DNA of 11,452 nucleotides from Bacteroidales bacterium (GTDB lineage: Bacteria > Bacteroidota > Bacteroidia > Bacteroidales > JAADGE01). The DNA is taken from the NCBI GenBank assembly GCA_024762915.1, contig JANTGL010000057.1, forward strand, positions 1 through 11,452. Reading direction: 5' to 3'. Below the pieces are notes generated by a model. The model made no database searches. It was not told the DNA's origin and saw only the letters and a program-made list of their open reading frames with translations. Below, one piece after another: positions 1-7,900 of this stretch; position 1 is the first letter of the stretch; each line of letters begins with the position of its first letter. Position numbers and translations under genes: made by a program.

Positions 1-55
1 AAAAATTAATCTCAAAGGCATCTGATTAATTCAAAAAAAAATAAAGTAAATCAAT

Positions 56-403
56 ATGAAAATAAATCAAAACAATAAAGATCAAAAACAGGAATTCGAT
101 GAAAAATTTATTTTGGAGAAATCTTTATATTTGGAAGATGAAATTAAACGTTTGGAAAATAAAACAAATAAAACTGTTAAAGAGAAAAAAAAATTAAAAA
201 AATACCGAGAACAATTTAAAATTGTTAACCCGATTGCCAATCGTATATTGGACGAACTGTTTAAAGAACCCGGAATGTACGTATCATATTATTATTTTGT
301 TAAAGAACTTGCCGAACAGGGTGATGAACAATGCATCGAAGATATGAAAAAATTAAAACCCGAATTTCATCAATTTTTAAAGGAAAAAACAGAAAATAAT
401 TAA
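56..403 (+). CDS. Small charged hypothetical protein
   Basis: I do not recognise this 115-residue protein. It is very rich in Lys, Glu and Asn. Residues about 15-52 are highly charged with spaced Leu/Ile and look like an alpha-helical, possibly coiled-coil segment. Residues 57-80 are more hydrophobic and aromatic (a run of three Tyr near 78-80), and the C-terminal third is again charged helix. No signal peptide or membrane segment is visible, so it is probably cytoplasmic. The ATG at 56 is preceded in frame by a TAA at 47-49 with no other start between, so the start is firm. There is no Shine-Dalgarno sequence; the leader is A-rich. It is separated from the downstream operon by 464 nt containing repeats, so a functional link is not implied. 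A structural or nucleic-acid-associated role is possible but unsupported. Confidence 0.7.
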   Translation: MKINQNNKDQKQEFDEKFILEKSLYLEDEIKRLENKTNKTVKEKKKLKKYREQFKIVNPIANRILDELFKEPGMYVSYYYFVKELAEQGDEQCIEDMKKLKPEFHQFLKEKTENN

Positions 404-464
404 TTTATTGTTTATAATTTTTATTTTGATTATTAGGCACTCATCACAGTCTATCGCCGACTAT

Positions 465-514
465 GATTCCTGTAAATGAAAGTGTAGTTGCAAACTACAC
501 TTAGCAGGGGGGGG
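465..514. repeat. REP-like palindromic repeat, copy 1, ending in a G8 tract
   Basis: The core at 481-501 is a perfect palindrome: AGTGTAGTT, loop GCA, AACTACACT. It is preceded by a leader beginning GATTCCTG (465-472) and followed by TAGCA and eight consecutive G (507-514). The same core occurs at 603-623 and, with a changed loop, at 647-667. A conserved stem with a variable loop and a conserved TAGCAGG flank resembles REP elements mobilised by RAYT (IS200-like Y1) transposases, but no such gene is in the window. Confidence 0.75.
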
Positions 515-602
515 CTGTTGTATTCATAATAATTTATATTTTTTACTATTTTAATCAGACTCAGGCGGAACCTAAGCGGTTTTAAGTTATTATTGTGTAA
601 AA

Positions 603-630
603 AGTGTAGTTGCAAACTACACTTAGCAGG
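603..630. repeat. REP-like palindromic repeat, copy 2
   Basis: Positions 603-623 are identical to the 21-nt palindrome of copy 1, including the GCA loop, and are followed by the same TAGCAGG flank. It lacks the GATTCCTG leader of copies 1 and 3. It starts 122 nt after copy 1 and 44 nt before copy 3. The flank and the leader of copy 3 form a second small hairpin, GCAGG/GATT/CCTGC, at 626-639, so copies 2 and 3 together give a paired-palindrome unit. Confidence 0.75.
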
Positions 631-676
631 GATTCCTGCAAATCAAAGTGTAGTTAAAAACTACACTTAGCAGGGG
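631..676. repeat. REP-like palindromic repeat, copy 3, variant loop
   Basis: The leader GATTCCTG (631-638) is followed by the palindrome at 647-667 with intact 9-nt arms, AGTGTAGTT and AACTACACT. The loop is AAA instead of GCA. It ends in TAGCA and four G (673-676). The leader differs from copy 1 at only two positions. Conserved arms with a changed loop suggest that the structure, rather than the primary sequence, is kept. Confidence 0.75.
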
Positions 677-829
677 AATTACTTTAATCCTTCATTTTAT
701 TATCAAAATTAATGTGTTTATTTATAAAATTTCAAAAGTCACTTGGAACTCTCAAGTATAAAATAATCATCTCCTTTTGTGATAAAAATGATTTTTTTAC
801 ACATATTCGTTCCATTCTTTATTACCAAC

Positions 830-863
830 TTTAGAATTTCTTTAGAATTTGTTTCTTTCTTTG
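830..863 (+). promoter_or_regulatory. Candidate OmpR-type operator and promoter of the regulator/RND operon
   Basis: Two direct repeats lie back to back, TTTAGAATTTC (830-840) and TTTAGAATTTG (841-851), with an exact 11-bp period, the usual geometry for OmpR/PhoB-family dimers. TTTCTTTG at 856-863 resembles the Bacteroidota -7 element TAnnTTTG with one mismatch. The repeats occupy the place of a -33 element, and no good TTTG -33 box is seen, as expected for an activator-dependent promoter. The same arrangement recurs at 10166-10199. Transcription would begin at about 866-870, right at the ATG at 868. That DNA is bound by the response regulator encoded here is inference. Confidence 0.6.
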
Positions 864-867
864 CAAT

Positions 868-1545
868 ATGAAAATTTTAATAATTGAAGATGAAACAGAT
901 TTATTGCTGACAATATCAAATTATCTTACCAGGGAAGGTAATATATGCGAGTTGGCAAAAACATTTGATGATGCTGATGAAAAAATATCAATCTATCAAT
1001 ATGATATTATTTTATTAGATATCGGTTTGCCGGACGGAAACGGTTTAAATCTGTTGAAATCCATAAAAAAGTACAATTTGCAGGCAGGGGTAATTATCAT
1101 ATCTGCTAAAAATTCACTTGACGATAAAATAAACGGACTTGATATCGGTGCTGATGATTATATGACAAAACCTTTTCAGTTAGCCGAACTTAATTCTCGT
1201 ATAAAAGCATTAATTCGCAGACGCGGATTTAAAGGTAATAATACATTGGTTTTTAATGAAATCTCTATTGATACTGACGGTAAAGAAGTTAAAGTTAATG
1301 ATAAAAAAATTGTATTGACAAAAAAAGAATATGATATGTTGATGTATTTTGTAATCAATAAAAACAGAGTATTAACAAAAGAAGCATTGGCAGAACATCT
1401 CTGGCATGACAATATTGATTTAGCAGATAATTTTGATTTTATTTATACGCATTTAAATAACATCAGAAGAAAAATAAAAGCAAAAGGCGGGAAAGATTAT
1501 ATTAAAACAATTTACGGAATGGGATATAAATTTACGGACCAATGA
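868..1545 (+). CDS. OmpR/PhoB-family DNA-binding response regulator
   Basis: Cytoplasmic transcription factor of a two-component system, 225 residues, normal for the family. The N-terminal receiver domain (about 1-115) has the acidic pocket Glu7/Asp8, the phospho-acceptor Asp51 in LLDIGLPDGNG, Ser79 in the conserved Thr/Ser position and Lys101 in the KPF motif. The C-terminal winged-helix domain (about 126-225) has the LTKKEYDML helix, the recognition-helix region around 190-205 and the closing hairpin ending YGMGYKF. It overlaps the partner kinase gene by 4 nt. The start MKILIIEDE is canonical for receiver domains and has no Shine-Dalgarno; the promoter-like element ends 4 nt upstream, suggesting a leaderless transcript. 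It probably binds the 11-bp direct repeats upstream of itself and of the PepSY-like gene. The orthologous system is not identifiable from sequence alone. Confidence 0.95.
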   Translation: MKILIIEDETDLLLTISNYLTREGNICELAKTFDDADEKISIYQYDIILLDIGLPDGNGLNLLKSIKKYNLQAGVIIISAKNSLDDKINGLDIGADDYMTKPFQLAELNSRIKALIRRRGFKGNNTLVFNEISIDTDGKEVKVNDKKIVLTKKEYDMLMYFVINKNRVLTKEALAEHLWHDNIDLADNFDFIYTHLNNIRRKIKAKGGKDYIKTIYGMGYKFTDQ

Positions 1546-2786
1546 AATTTCTGACTAAAATAAATCGACAATACTTAAAAACAATGGGGTTTTCATTGAT
1601 ATTACTAAGTGTTTTAGGCTGGCTGATATTACGAAATATCTTAAATGAAGAGATTAAAGAAAATATTTCCGAAAAAGAATATGCTGTTATCAGAGAGATA
1701 AAAAATGAAGATAATTTACCGAATATTTATCCGACAGTTGAAACAAAAAAAATTGCAAAAAAGAAATCAGAACCTCAGATGTTTAAAAAAGTTTATATAA
1801 AAGATGAATTTGAAAACGAAACGGAACCTTATTTGGAATATACCAATACCGTAGAAATAAAAAATCAATTTTACCTTATTATAATCAGACACTCACTACT
1901 CGAAAATGACACCTTATTTACTGCTATTTCATTACCTCTGTTATTGCTGCTCATTATTTCTTTCATAATTTTGTTTTTAATAACCAAAAAATTAAATAAA
2001 ACCGTATGGAAAGATTTTGAGAATAATTTAATTGAAATTGAAAAATTTACTATAAAAAACAAACAAAAACTCCAATTAAAGTCTTCCGGGATTGACGAGT
2101 TTAATCGATTGAATAAAACGGTAAAAAACCTTACGAATAAACTCAAAAAAGATTACTTTACGCTTAAAGAATTTACCGAAAATGCTTCACACGAATTACA
2201 AACACCGCTTTCAATTATTTTATTAAATCTTGAAGAAATTTTGCAACAAAAACTATCCGAAAAAACGTTTAAATTAGTTGTATCCTCGGTTAATGCCGTA
2301 AAACGTCTTTCTAATTTGAACCAAAGTTTAATTTTACTCGCTAAAATCGAAAACAATCAGTATCATTCTGATAATGTTGTTATTATAAATGATATAATTT
2401 CAGAAAAAATCGATGAATTTTCTCCTTTCTTTGATAAGAAAAATATCAGAATTAAATTAAATTTGACAAAAATTTTCAAAGTAAACGCAGACAAAGAACT
2501 TGTTCGTATTTTAGTAAATAACCTGCTTTCAAATGCGGTAAAACATAATGTTGAAAACGGGAAAATTATTATAAACATCAACAACAACGGATTTGAAATT
2601 TGTAATACGGGACCGGAAAATTCACTAAAAAATGAGAATATCTTTGACCGATTTACGAAAGAAAATTCAGAATCTTTCGGCTTAGGTTTGTCAATTGTAA
2701 AACAAATTTGCGAAAGCTTAAAACTGATTATTTTGTATAAAAAAACAAACTTACATTGTTTTTTAATTAAAAAAGTTATAAAATGA
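1542..2786 (+). CDS. Membrane sensor histidine kinase
   Basis: Inner-membrane kinase of 414 residues, the likely partner of the overlapping response regulator. A first membrane segment (about 13-33) and a second (about 126-148) bracket a periplasmic sensor region of about 90 residues, rich in Lys and Glu and without a recognisable fold. A linker of HAMP-like length leads to the dimerisation/phospho-acceptor domain with FTENASHELQTPL, where His217 is the phosphorylation site. The ATPase domain has an N box (NNLLSNAVKHN, Asn331), a degenerate G1 motif (CNTGPEN, 354-360), an F box (IFDRF, 367-371) and a G2 motif (GLGLSIVKQI, 380-389). The G1 box with Asn-Thr-Gly rather than Asp-x-Gly is, from memory, common in Bacteroidota kinases of this type. 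The end of the ATPase domain is short. The inducing signal is unknown; coupling to the efflux genes suggests it senses the exported compound or envelope damage. Confidence 0.93.
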   Translation: MKFLTKINRQYLKTMGFSLILLSVLGWLILRNILNEEIKENISEKEYAVIREIKNEDNLPNIYPTVETKKIAKKKSEPQMFKKVYIKDEFENETEPYLEYTNTVEIKNQFYLIIIRHSLLENDTLFTAISLPLLLLLIISFIILFLITKKLNKTVWKDFENNLIEIEKFTIKNKQKLQLKSSGIDEFNRLNKTVKNLTNKLKKDYFTLKEFTENASHELQTPLSIILLNLEEILQQKLSEKTFKLVVSSVNAVKRLSNLNQSLILLAKIENNQYHSDNVVIINDIISEKIDEFSPFFDKKNIRIKLNLTKIFKVNADKELVRILVNNLLSNAVKHNVENGKIIININNNGFEICNTGPENSLKNENIFDRFTKENSESFGLGLSIVKQICESLKLIILYKKTNLHCFLIKKVIK

Positions 2787-4063
2787 AACAAACAATACTA
2801 TATATCTTATTGCTGATTTTATCCTTGTCGGGAACGGCTCAAACTAAAGATTTGAACTTCTTTTTGGAACAAGCCGAAAAAAACAGCCCTTTGCTTAACA
2901 ATTTAAAAAATGATACAAAAATTATTCATTTGAATTTGAAAAATATCAAACGTATATTATTCTCACCGAAAGTAAGTTTTGAAACAAATGTTTTGTTTGC
3001 TCCGATTATTTCTCACGATAATAACAGAAATCAATTTCAACCGGTTTCGGAAGGAACAAACAATTATTCAGGTTATGATTTCGCATATACGGACGGAGGA
3101 CAATATCAAACGTATTTCTCCGTAAACCAAGCTCTGTTTAAAGGAAAATATTATAAAGATTTTGCAAAACAAACCGACATTTTTTCAAGATTAAATGAAA
3201 ATAAAATAAATATCGGGAAACACGAAACAGAACAATTAGTAAGGTATCAATATTTATTATGTTTGAGATCAAAAAAACAAGCTGAAATAGCAATGTCGCT
3301 ATTGAAACAGATGCAAGAAAGTTTGAAAATTATGAAAATATTGGTTAAAAATGCAGTTTACAAACAAAGTGATTTAATGCTTCTGCAAATTGAAAATCAA
3401 AATTACAATTTTCAATACAAAACATACTTATCAGATTACAAAAGTAACATCTCGGATTTGAAATTGCTTTGCGGAACAGATGAAGAAATAACAGATATTC
3501 AGTATATTGAGCTTACAATTAAACCGGATACAATTATCCGCTCTCAATTTGTAAAGAAATACGAATTAGACAGTTTACAGATTAATACCGAGCAAACTAT
3601 TTTTGAACAAAAATATAAACCTCAAATAAATTTATATGCAGATGCAGGAATGAAATCTGTTTATATTCCTACATATAAGCGTTTCGGCATAAGTGCCGGA
3701 ATAAATTTATCGTGGAATATTTATGACGGTAATCAACGGAAAATTGAAAAAGAAAAAACCCTTGTCAAACAACAATCAATTAATTTTGAAAAGCAAAATT
3801 TTATTATCAGAAATAAACTCAGCAAAAAGAAATATACAGAGCAAATTGATGCTTTGAATGAAAAAATAACAATTACCGAGCAACAATTAAATATGTATAA
3901 TCAATTATTTGATGTTTATAAACTGAAATTGTCGCAAGGACAAGTTTCAATAATGGATTTAAAAAATTTAATGAAAGATATTTCATCAAAAAAACAAGAG
4001 AATTTAGCTTTAAAGTCAGAAAAACAAATAATAATCAATTTGTATAATTACCAAATTTTTTAA
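2783..4063 (+). CDS. TolC-like outer-membrane efflux factor
   Basis: Outer-membrane channel component of a tripartite efflux pump, 426 residues. An N-terminal signal peptide ends near SGTAQ (about 16-20). Two outer-membrane efflux protein (OEP) repeats follow, about 23-210 and 255-425. Each has long amphipathic helices, for example 155-205 and 345-420, with short beta-type segments around 100-125 (YQTYFSVNQALFKGKYY) and 290-320 (ISAGINLSWNIYDG), the alternating pattern of the barrel strands. The SWNIYDGNQRK stretch is typical of the second repeat of CusC/TolC-type proteins. The gene overlaps the kinase stop by 4 nt and precedes the membrane-fusion protein by 10 nt. It has no lipobox, so it is probably not lipid-anchored. 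Family membership is confident; the specific pump class is not. Confidence 0.9.
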   Translation: MKQTILYILLLILSLSGTAQTKDLNFFLEQAEKNSPLLNNLKNDTKIIHLNLKNIKRILFSPKVSFETNVLFAPIISHDNNRNQFQPVSEGTNNYSGYDFAYTDGGQYQTYFSVNQALFKGKYYKDFAKQTDIFSRLNENKINIGKHETEQLVRYQYLLCLRSKKQAEIAMSLLKQMQESLKIMKILVKNAVYKQSDLMLLQIENQNYNFQYKTYLSDYKSNISDLKLLCGTDEEITDIQYIELTIKPDTIIRSQFVKKYELDSLQINTEQTIFEQKYKPQINLYADAGMKSVYIPTYKRFGISAGINLSWNIYDGNQRKIEKEKTLVKQQSINFEKQNFIIRNKLSKKKYTEQIDALNEKITITEQQLNMYNQLFDVYKLKLSQGQVSIMDLKNLMKDISSKKQENLALKSEKQIIINLYNYQIF

Positions 4064-4073
4064 AATAACAACG

Positions 4074-4982
4074 ATGAATAAATTACTAAAAATAAGTATG
4101 ATATTATTATTGCTGTCTGTATATGCATGTAAGAATAAAAACATATCGGATGACAATTCACTTCCCAAACCCTCTGTAAGCATTGTTCATCCGGTAATAG
4201 GAAATATTGAAGAAGAGCTATCTTTGAACGGACAAATAGTTTACTTAAATAAAGTTGAAATTTCATCTCCTATTTCAGGATATGTTATAAAAGTTAATAC
4301 AAAAATAGGAGATTGGGTACCCGAAGGAAAATTATTATTCAAAATTCAAACAAAAGAAAGTCTGGCACTGAAAAATACGGATACACTGATGTCAAAAGAA
4401 ATGGGGACAGTCCCTGTTTATGCAACAACTTCCGGTTATATTAATACACTAAATGTTCAAGATGCAGGAATATTTATAACAGAAGGAAGTCCGATGGTAA
4501 ATATTGTAAAAAACACGGATTTAGTAATACAGGTAAACACTCCGTTTCAATACAGCAAACTTTTTAAGAAAAAAGAACTGTTTGATATTGAATTACCGGA
4601 CAGTGAAATCTTAAAATCAATTTACTTTCGAAAAATACCGTATGTTGATCCGGTTTCACAGACACAAAAAATATATCTTAAATTATTAAACAAGAAATCA
4701 TTACCTGAAAATCTTAATGTTTTAATCAAAATTAAGACAAAAGAAAAAAGAAATGCTGTAATTCTTCCTGCCGATGTTGTTTTAACAAATGAAACACAGG
4801 ATTTATTTTGGATAATGAAAGTAATAAATGATTCAGTTGCAGTAAAAATTCCTGTTATAACAGGTATTAAGAATGCCGATAAAATTGAAATAGTTAAACC
4901 GAAATTAAAATCATCAACAATTATTATCAATAAAGGTGCCTACGGTTTACCTGACAGTTCAACAGTAAAAATTAACGATTAA
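4074..4982 (+). CDS. Membrane-fusion (periplasmic adaptor) lipoprotein, apparently hairpin-less
   Basis: HlyD/AcrA-type adaptor of an RND pump, 302 residues, shorter than the usual 350-450. A lipoprotein signal with lipobox VYAC (Cys19) indicates lipid anchoring on the periplasmic side. The first lipoyl half-motif is about 61-91 (SSPISGYVIKVNTKIGDWV region) and the second about 113-144 (YATTSGYINTLNV region). Only about 20 residues lie between them, where canonical adaptors carry a long alpha-helical hairpin that docks on TolC. Beta-barrel and membrane-proximal domains follow, about 148-225 and 226-300, including ILPADVVL (230-237). BesA of Borrelia is an established example of a hairpin-less adaptor. 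The gene is followed by the permease with a one-base overlap (TAATG). The adaptor role is confident; hairpin absence is read from the translated sequence. Confidence 0.9.
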   Translation: MNKLLKISMILLLLSVYACKNKNISDDNSLPKPSVSIVHPVIGNIEEELSLNGQIVYLNKVEISSPISGYVIKVNTKIGDWVPEGKLLFKIQTKESLALKNTDTLMSKEMGTVPVYATTSGYINTLNVQDAGIFITEGSPMVNIVKNTDLVIQVNTPFQYSKLFKKKELFDIELPDSEILKSIYFRKIPYVDPVSQTQKIYLKLLNKKSLPENLNVLIKIKTKEKRNAVILPADVVLTNETQDLFWIMKVINDSVAVKIPVITGIKNADKIEIVKPKLKSSTIIINKGAYGLPDSSTVKIND

Positions 4983-7900
4983 TGGAAAATATATTCACAA
5001 AATTTAAGAGTCCGATTACAATTATTCTGTTGCTCATTATAGTTATCGGAGCATATTCCTACAAAACCCTGAATACATCATTGTTTCCTAATATAACTTT
5101 TCCGAAAATAAAAGTTATAGCAGATAACGGAGAACAACCTGTTGATAAAATGATGGTAACGGTTACAAAGCCGATAGAAAATGCAATTAAAAGAGTTGAA
5201 AATCTAAAACTAATCAGAAGTACTACCGGTATGGGAAGTTGTGAAATATCGGCTTTTATGGATTGGGGGTCGGATATAAATGTTGACAAACAAAGAATTG
5301 AATCTCGAATTGCACAAATAAAAAATGATTTACCGCCCAATACACAAATAACGGTAGAAAAAATGAACCCTTCAATTCTTCCCGTAATGGGATATTCTTT
5401 ACAGTCTGAGGATAAAAATCAAGTAGAACTGAAAATGATCGGTGAATATATTGTAAAACCATTTTTGTCAAGGATTGACGGAGTTGCCGCTGTTGAAGTT
5501 ATAGGAGGAAAAACAAAAGAATACCATGTTATTTTAGATCAAAATAAATTAAATCTGTTAAAAATCAGTTCCAAAGAAATAATTGATGCCGTTCGTCAAT
5601 CCGGATTTATAAAATCAAACGGTTTTACTGTCGATTACAAAAGACTTTATTTAACCGTAACAGATGCAACAATAAAAAATAAAAACGAACTTGAAAATCT
5701 GGTAATTTTTGATGACTCCAAAAGAAAAATTACAGTCAAAGATATAGCAAAAGTCAGCGTTTCCGAAAAAGCAGAATTTGTGAAAATAAAAGCTGACGGA
5801 AAAAATGTACCGCTTATTGCAATATTAAAACAACCGGGAAGTAATTTGATAAATGTTGCCGGTCAAGTATCAAATAAAGTTAAAGAGCTGAATAAAATTT
5901 TACCAAAAGGTGTACAATTGAAACAATATTATAATCAGGCATCTTTTGTCGGAGACAGTCTGAAAAGCATTATTGACGTACTTTGGATCGGTTTATTTTT
6001 GGCAATTATCGTTGTAATTCTTTTTTTACGATCTTTTAAAGCAAGCAGTGTCTTATTAATTACTATTCCTATCACCTTGGGGCTAACATTTATTTTAATG
6101 AAGTTATTCGGGTATGATTTAAATATTATGACTATCGGAGCTATTGCCGCTGCTGTCGGATTAATAATAGATGATGCTGTTATTGTAGTTGAACAAATTC
6201 ATCGGACTCACGAAGAAAATCCGGATGAGGTTCCGAAAAAATTAGTAGGAAAAGCAATTAAATTTTTGTTTCCCGCAATGGTAAGCTCATCTTTAAGCAC
6301 AATTGTAATTTTTTTCCCGTTTGTATTAATGACAGAGGTTGCCGGTGCATATTTTAAAATTCTTACGGAAACAATGATTATAACACTTATTGTTTCATTC
6401 TTTATAACGTGGATAGGTACACCGGTAATATATTTACTGTTTTCAAAAAATAAAAAATCAGAAAAAATTCATAACCATAAAGAATATAAATGGGTTAATT
6501 TTTTAACGGACAAATCGTATATCAGTTTCATATTTGCGGGAATTTTAATTGCCGGAATTATATTTATTATCCCCAAATTAAAAACAGGTTTTTTACCCCA
6601 AATGGATGAAGGATCAATTATATTAGATTATAACAGCCCTCCCGGCACTTCTCTTGAAGAAACAAATATAATGCTTAATAAGGTCGATAATATTTTAGAT
6701 AATATTCCTGAAGTAAAAGCATATTCAAGAAGAACGGGAACTCAAATGGGTTTTTTTATTACGGAACCGAACAGAGGAGATTATCTGATTGAATTGCATA
6801 AAAAAAGACATAAAACGACTGAACAAGTCACGGATATAATCAGAAAAAAAGTTGAATCTTCAGTGCCTGCATTAACAGTTGATTTCGGTCAGGTAATAAC
6901 GGATATGTTAGGCGATTTAATGAGCAGCGTTCAACCTATATCAATTAAAATATTCGGTACCGACCATGAAAAACTGAAAATATTATCGCAACAAATTGCA
7001 AAAAAAGTTGAAAAAGTAAAGGGCACTGCTGATGTTTTTGACGGTATTATTATAGCCGGTCCTATGTTTCGTATTCATCCGAAAGAATCAGTTTTGAAAC
7101 AATACGGAATAAATTCTCAAGAGCTTCAAAAGCAAATTCAAACCTATCTTGAAGGAACTGTTGCAGGAACTATACCCGAAAAAGAACAATTAACAAATAT
7201 TAGAGTAATTTACCCTGATAATTATAAAACTCCAATTGATAAATTAAAACGAATTATGATATGTACATCGGCAGGGAATTATTTACCTTTATCCGTTTTT
7301 GCGGATTTTTCCGTACAAACCGGTATTTCCGAAATAGACAGGGAAAATTTGCAAACAATGGGAGTTGTTACTGCACGGCTTAATAACAGAGATTTGGGAA
7401 GTGTAATGAAAGATATTAAAAAAGAGCTTAAAAAAAATAATTTGCCTTTATCATATCAAATTGAATACGGCGGTTCGTATGCAGAACAACAAAAATCTTT
7501 TAAAGAGTTATTGATGATTTTAATAATAGGAGGAATGCTGGTATTGATAATTGTCCTGTTTATGTTTAAAAATATTAAAATCTCTCTAATTGTACTGTTA
7601 GTCAGTGTATTAGGAGTTTCAGGAAGTATAGCGGCATTATTCTTAACACGTACTCCCTTAAATGTGGGAAGTTATACGGGAATGATAATGATTATCGGAA
7701 TTATAGGAGAAAATTCAATTTTTACCATACACCGATATTTGTTTGAAGCAAAAAATAAATCAAACAGAAAAGCATTATCTCTTGCCGTTTCTGCTCGTTT
7801 AAGACCGGCTTTAATGACTGTTATTTCGGCTGTAGTCGCATTGTTACCACTCGCACTCGGTATAGGTACGGGAGCACAAATGCACCAACCGCTTGCAATT

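Larger units (their letters stand above)
404..867. other. 464-nt intergenic region with palindromic repeats and a promoter
   Basis: No convincing reading frame was found here. The left part (465-676) carries three palindromic repeat copies. The stretch 515-602 between copies 1 and 2 contains a locally G+C-richer patch around 558-580 with no identifiable function. Positions 677-829 are plain AT-rich sequence. Positions 830-863 hold the candidate operator and promoter of the downstream operon. I see no clear intrinsic terminator for the upstream gene, because the palindromes are followed by G runs rather than T runs. Confidence 0.7.

Noticed and set aside
465..676. CRISPR array
   Set aside because: Only three copies, unequal spacing (122 and 44 nt), and the repeat itself is a near-perfect short palindrome; no cas genes in the window.
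465..676. Intrinsic terminators formed by the palindromes
   Set aside because: The hairpins are followed by G runs and mixed sequence, not by a T tract, so the canonical signal is absent.
741..757. Short hairpin ACTTG/CAAGT with a 7-nt loop upstream of the operator
   Set aside because: A 5-bp stem is expected by chance in this base composition, and nothing nearby gives it a role.
2363..2791. Minus-strand open frame inside the kinase gene
   Set aside because: It lies opposite a well-supported coding sequence, has low-complexity Phe/Ser/Ile composition and no recognisable motif; it is an antisense shadow, as are those at 1176-1412, 1871-2146, 5059-5340 and 8122-8496.
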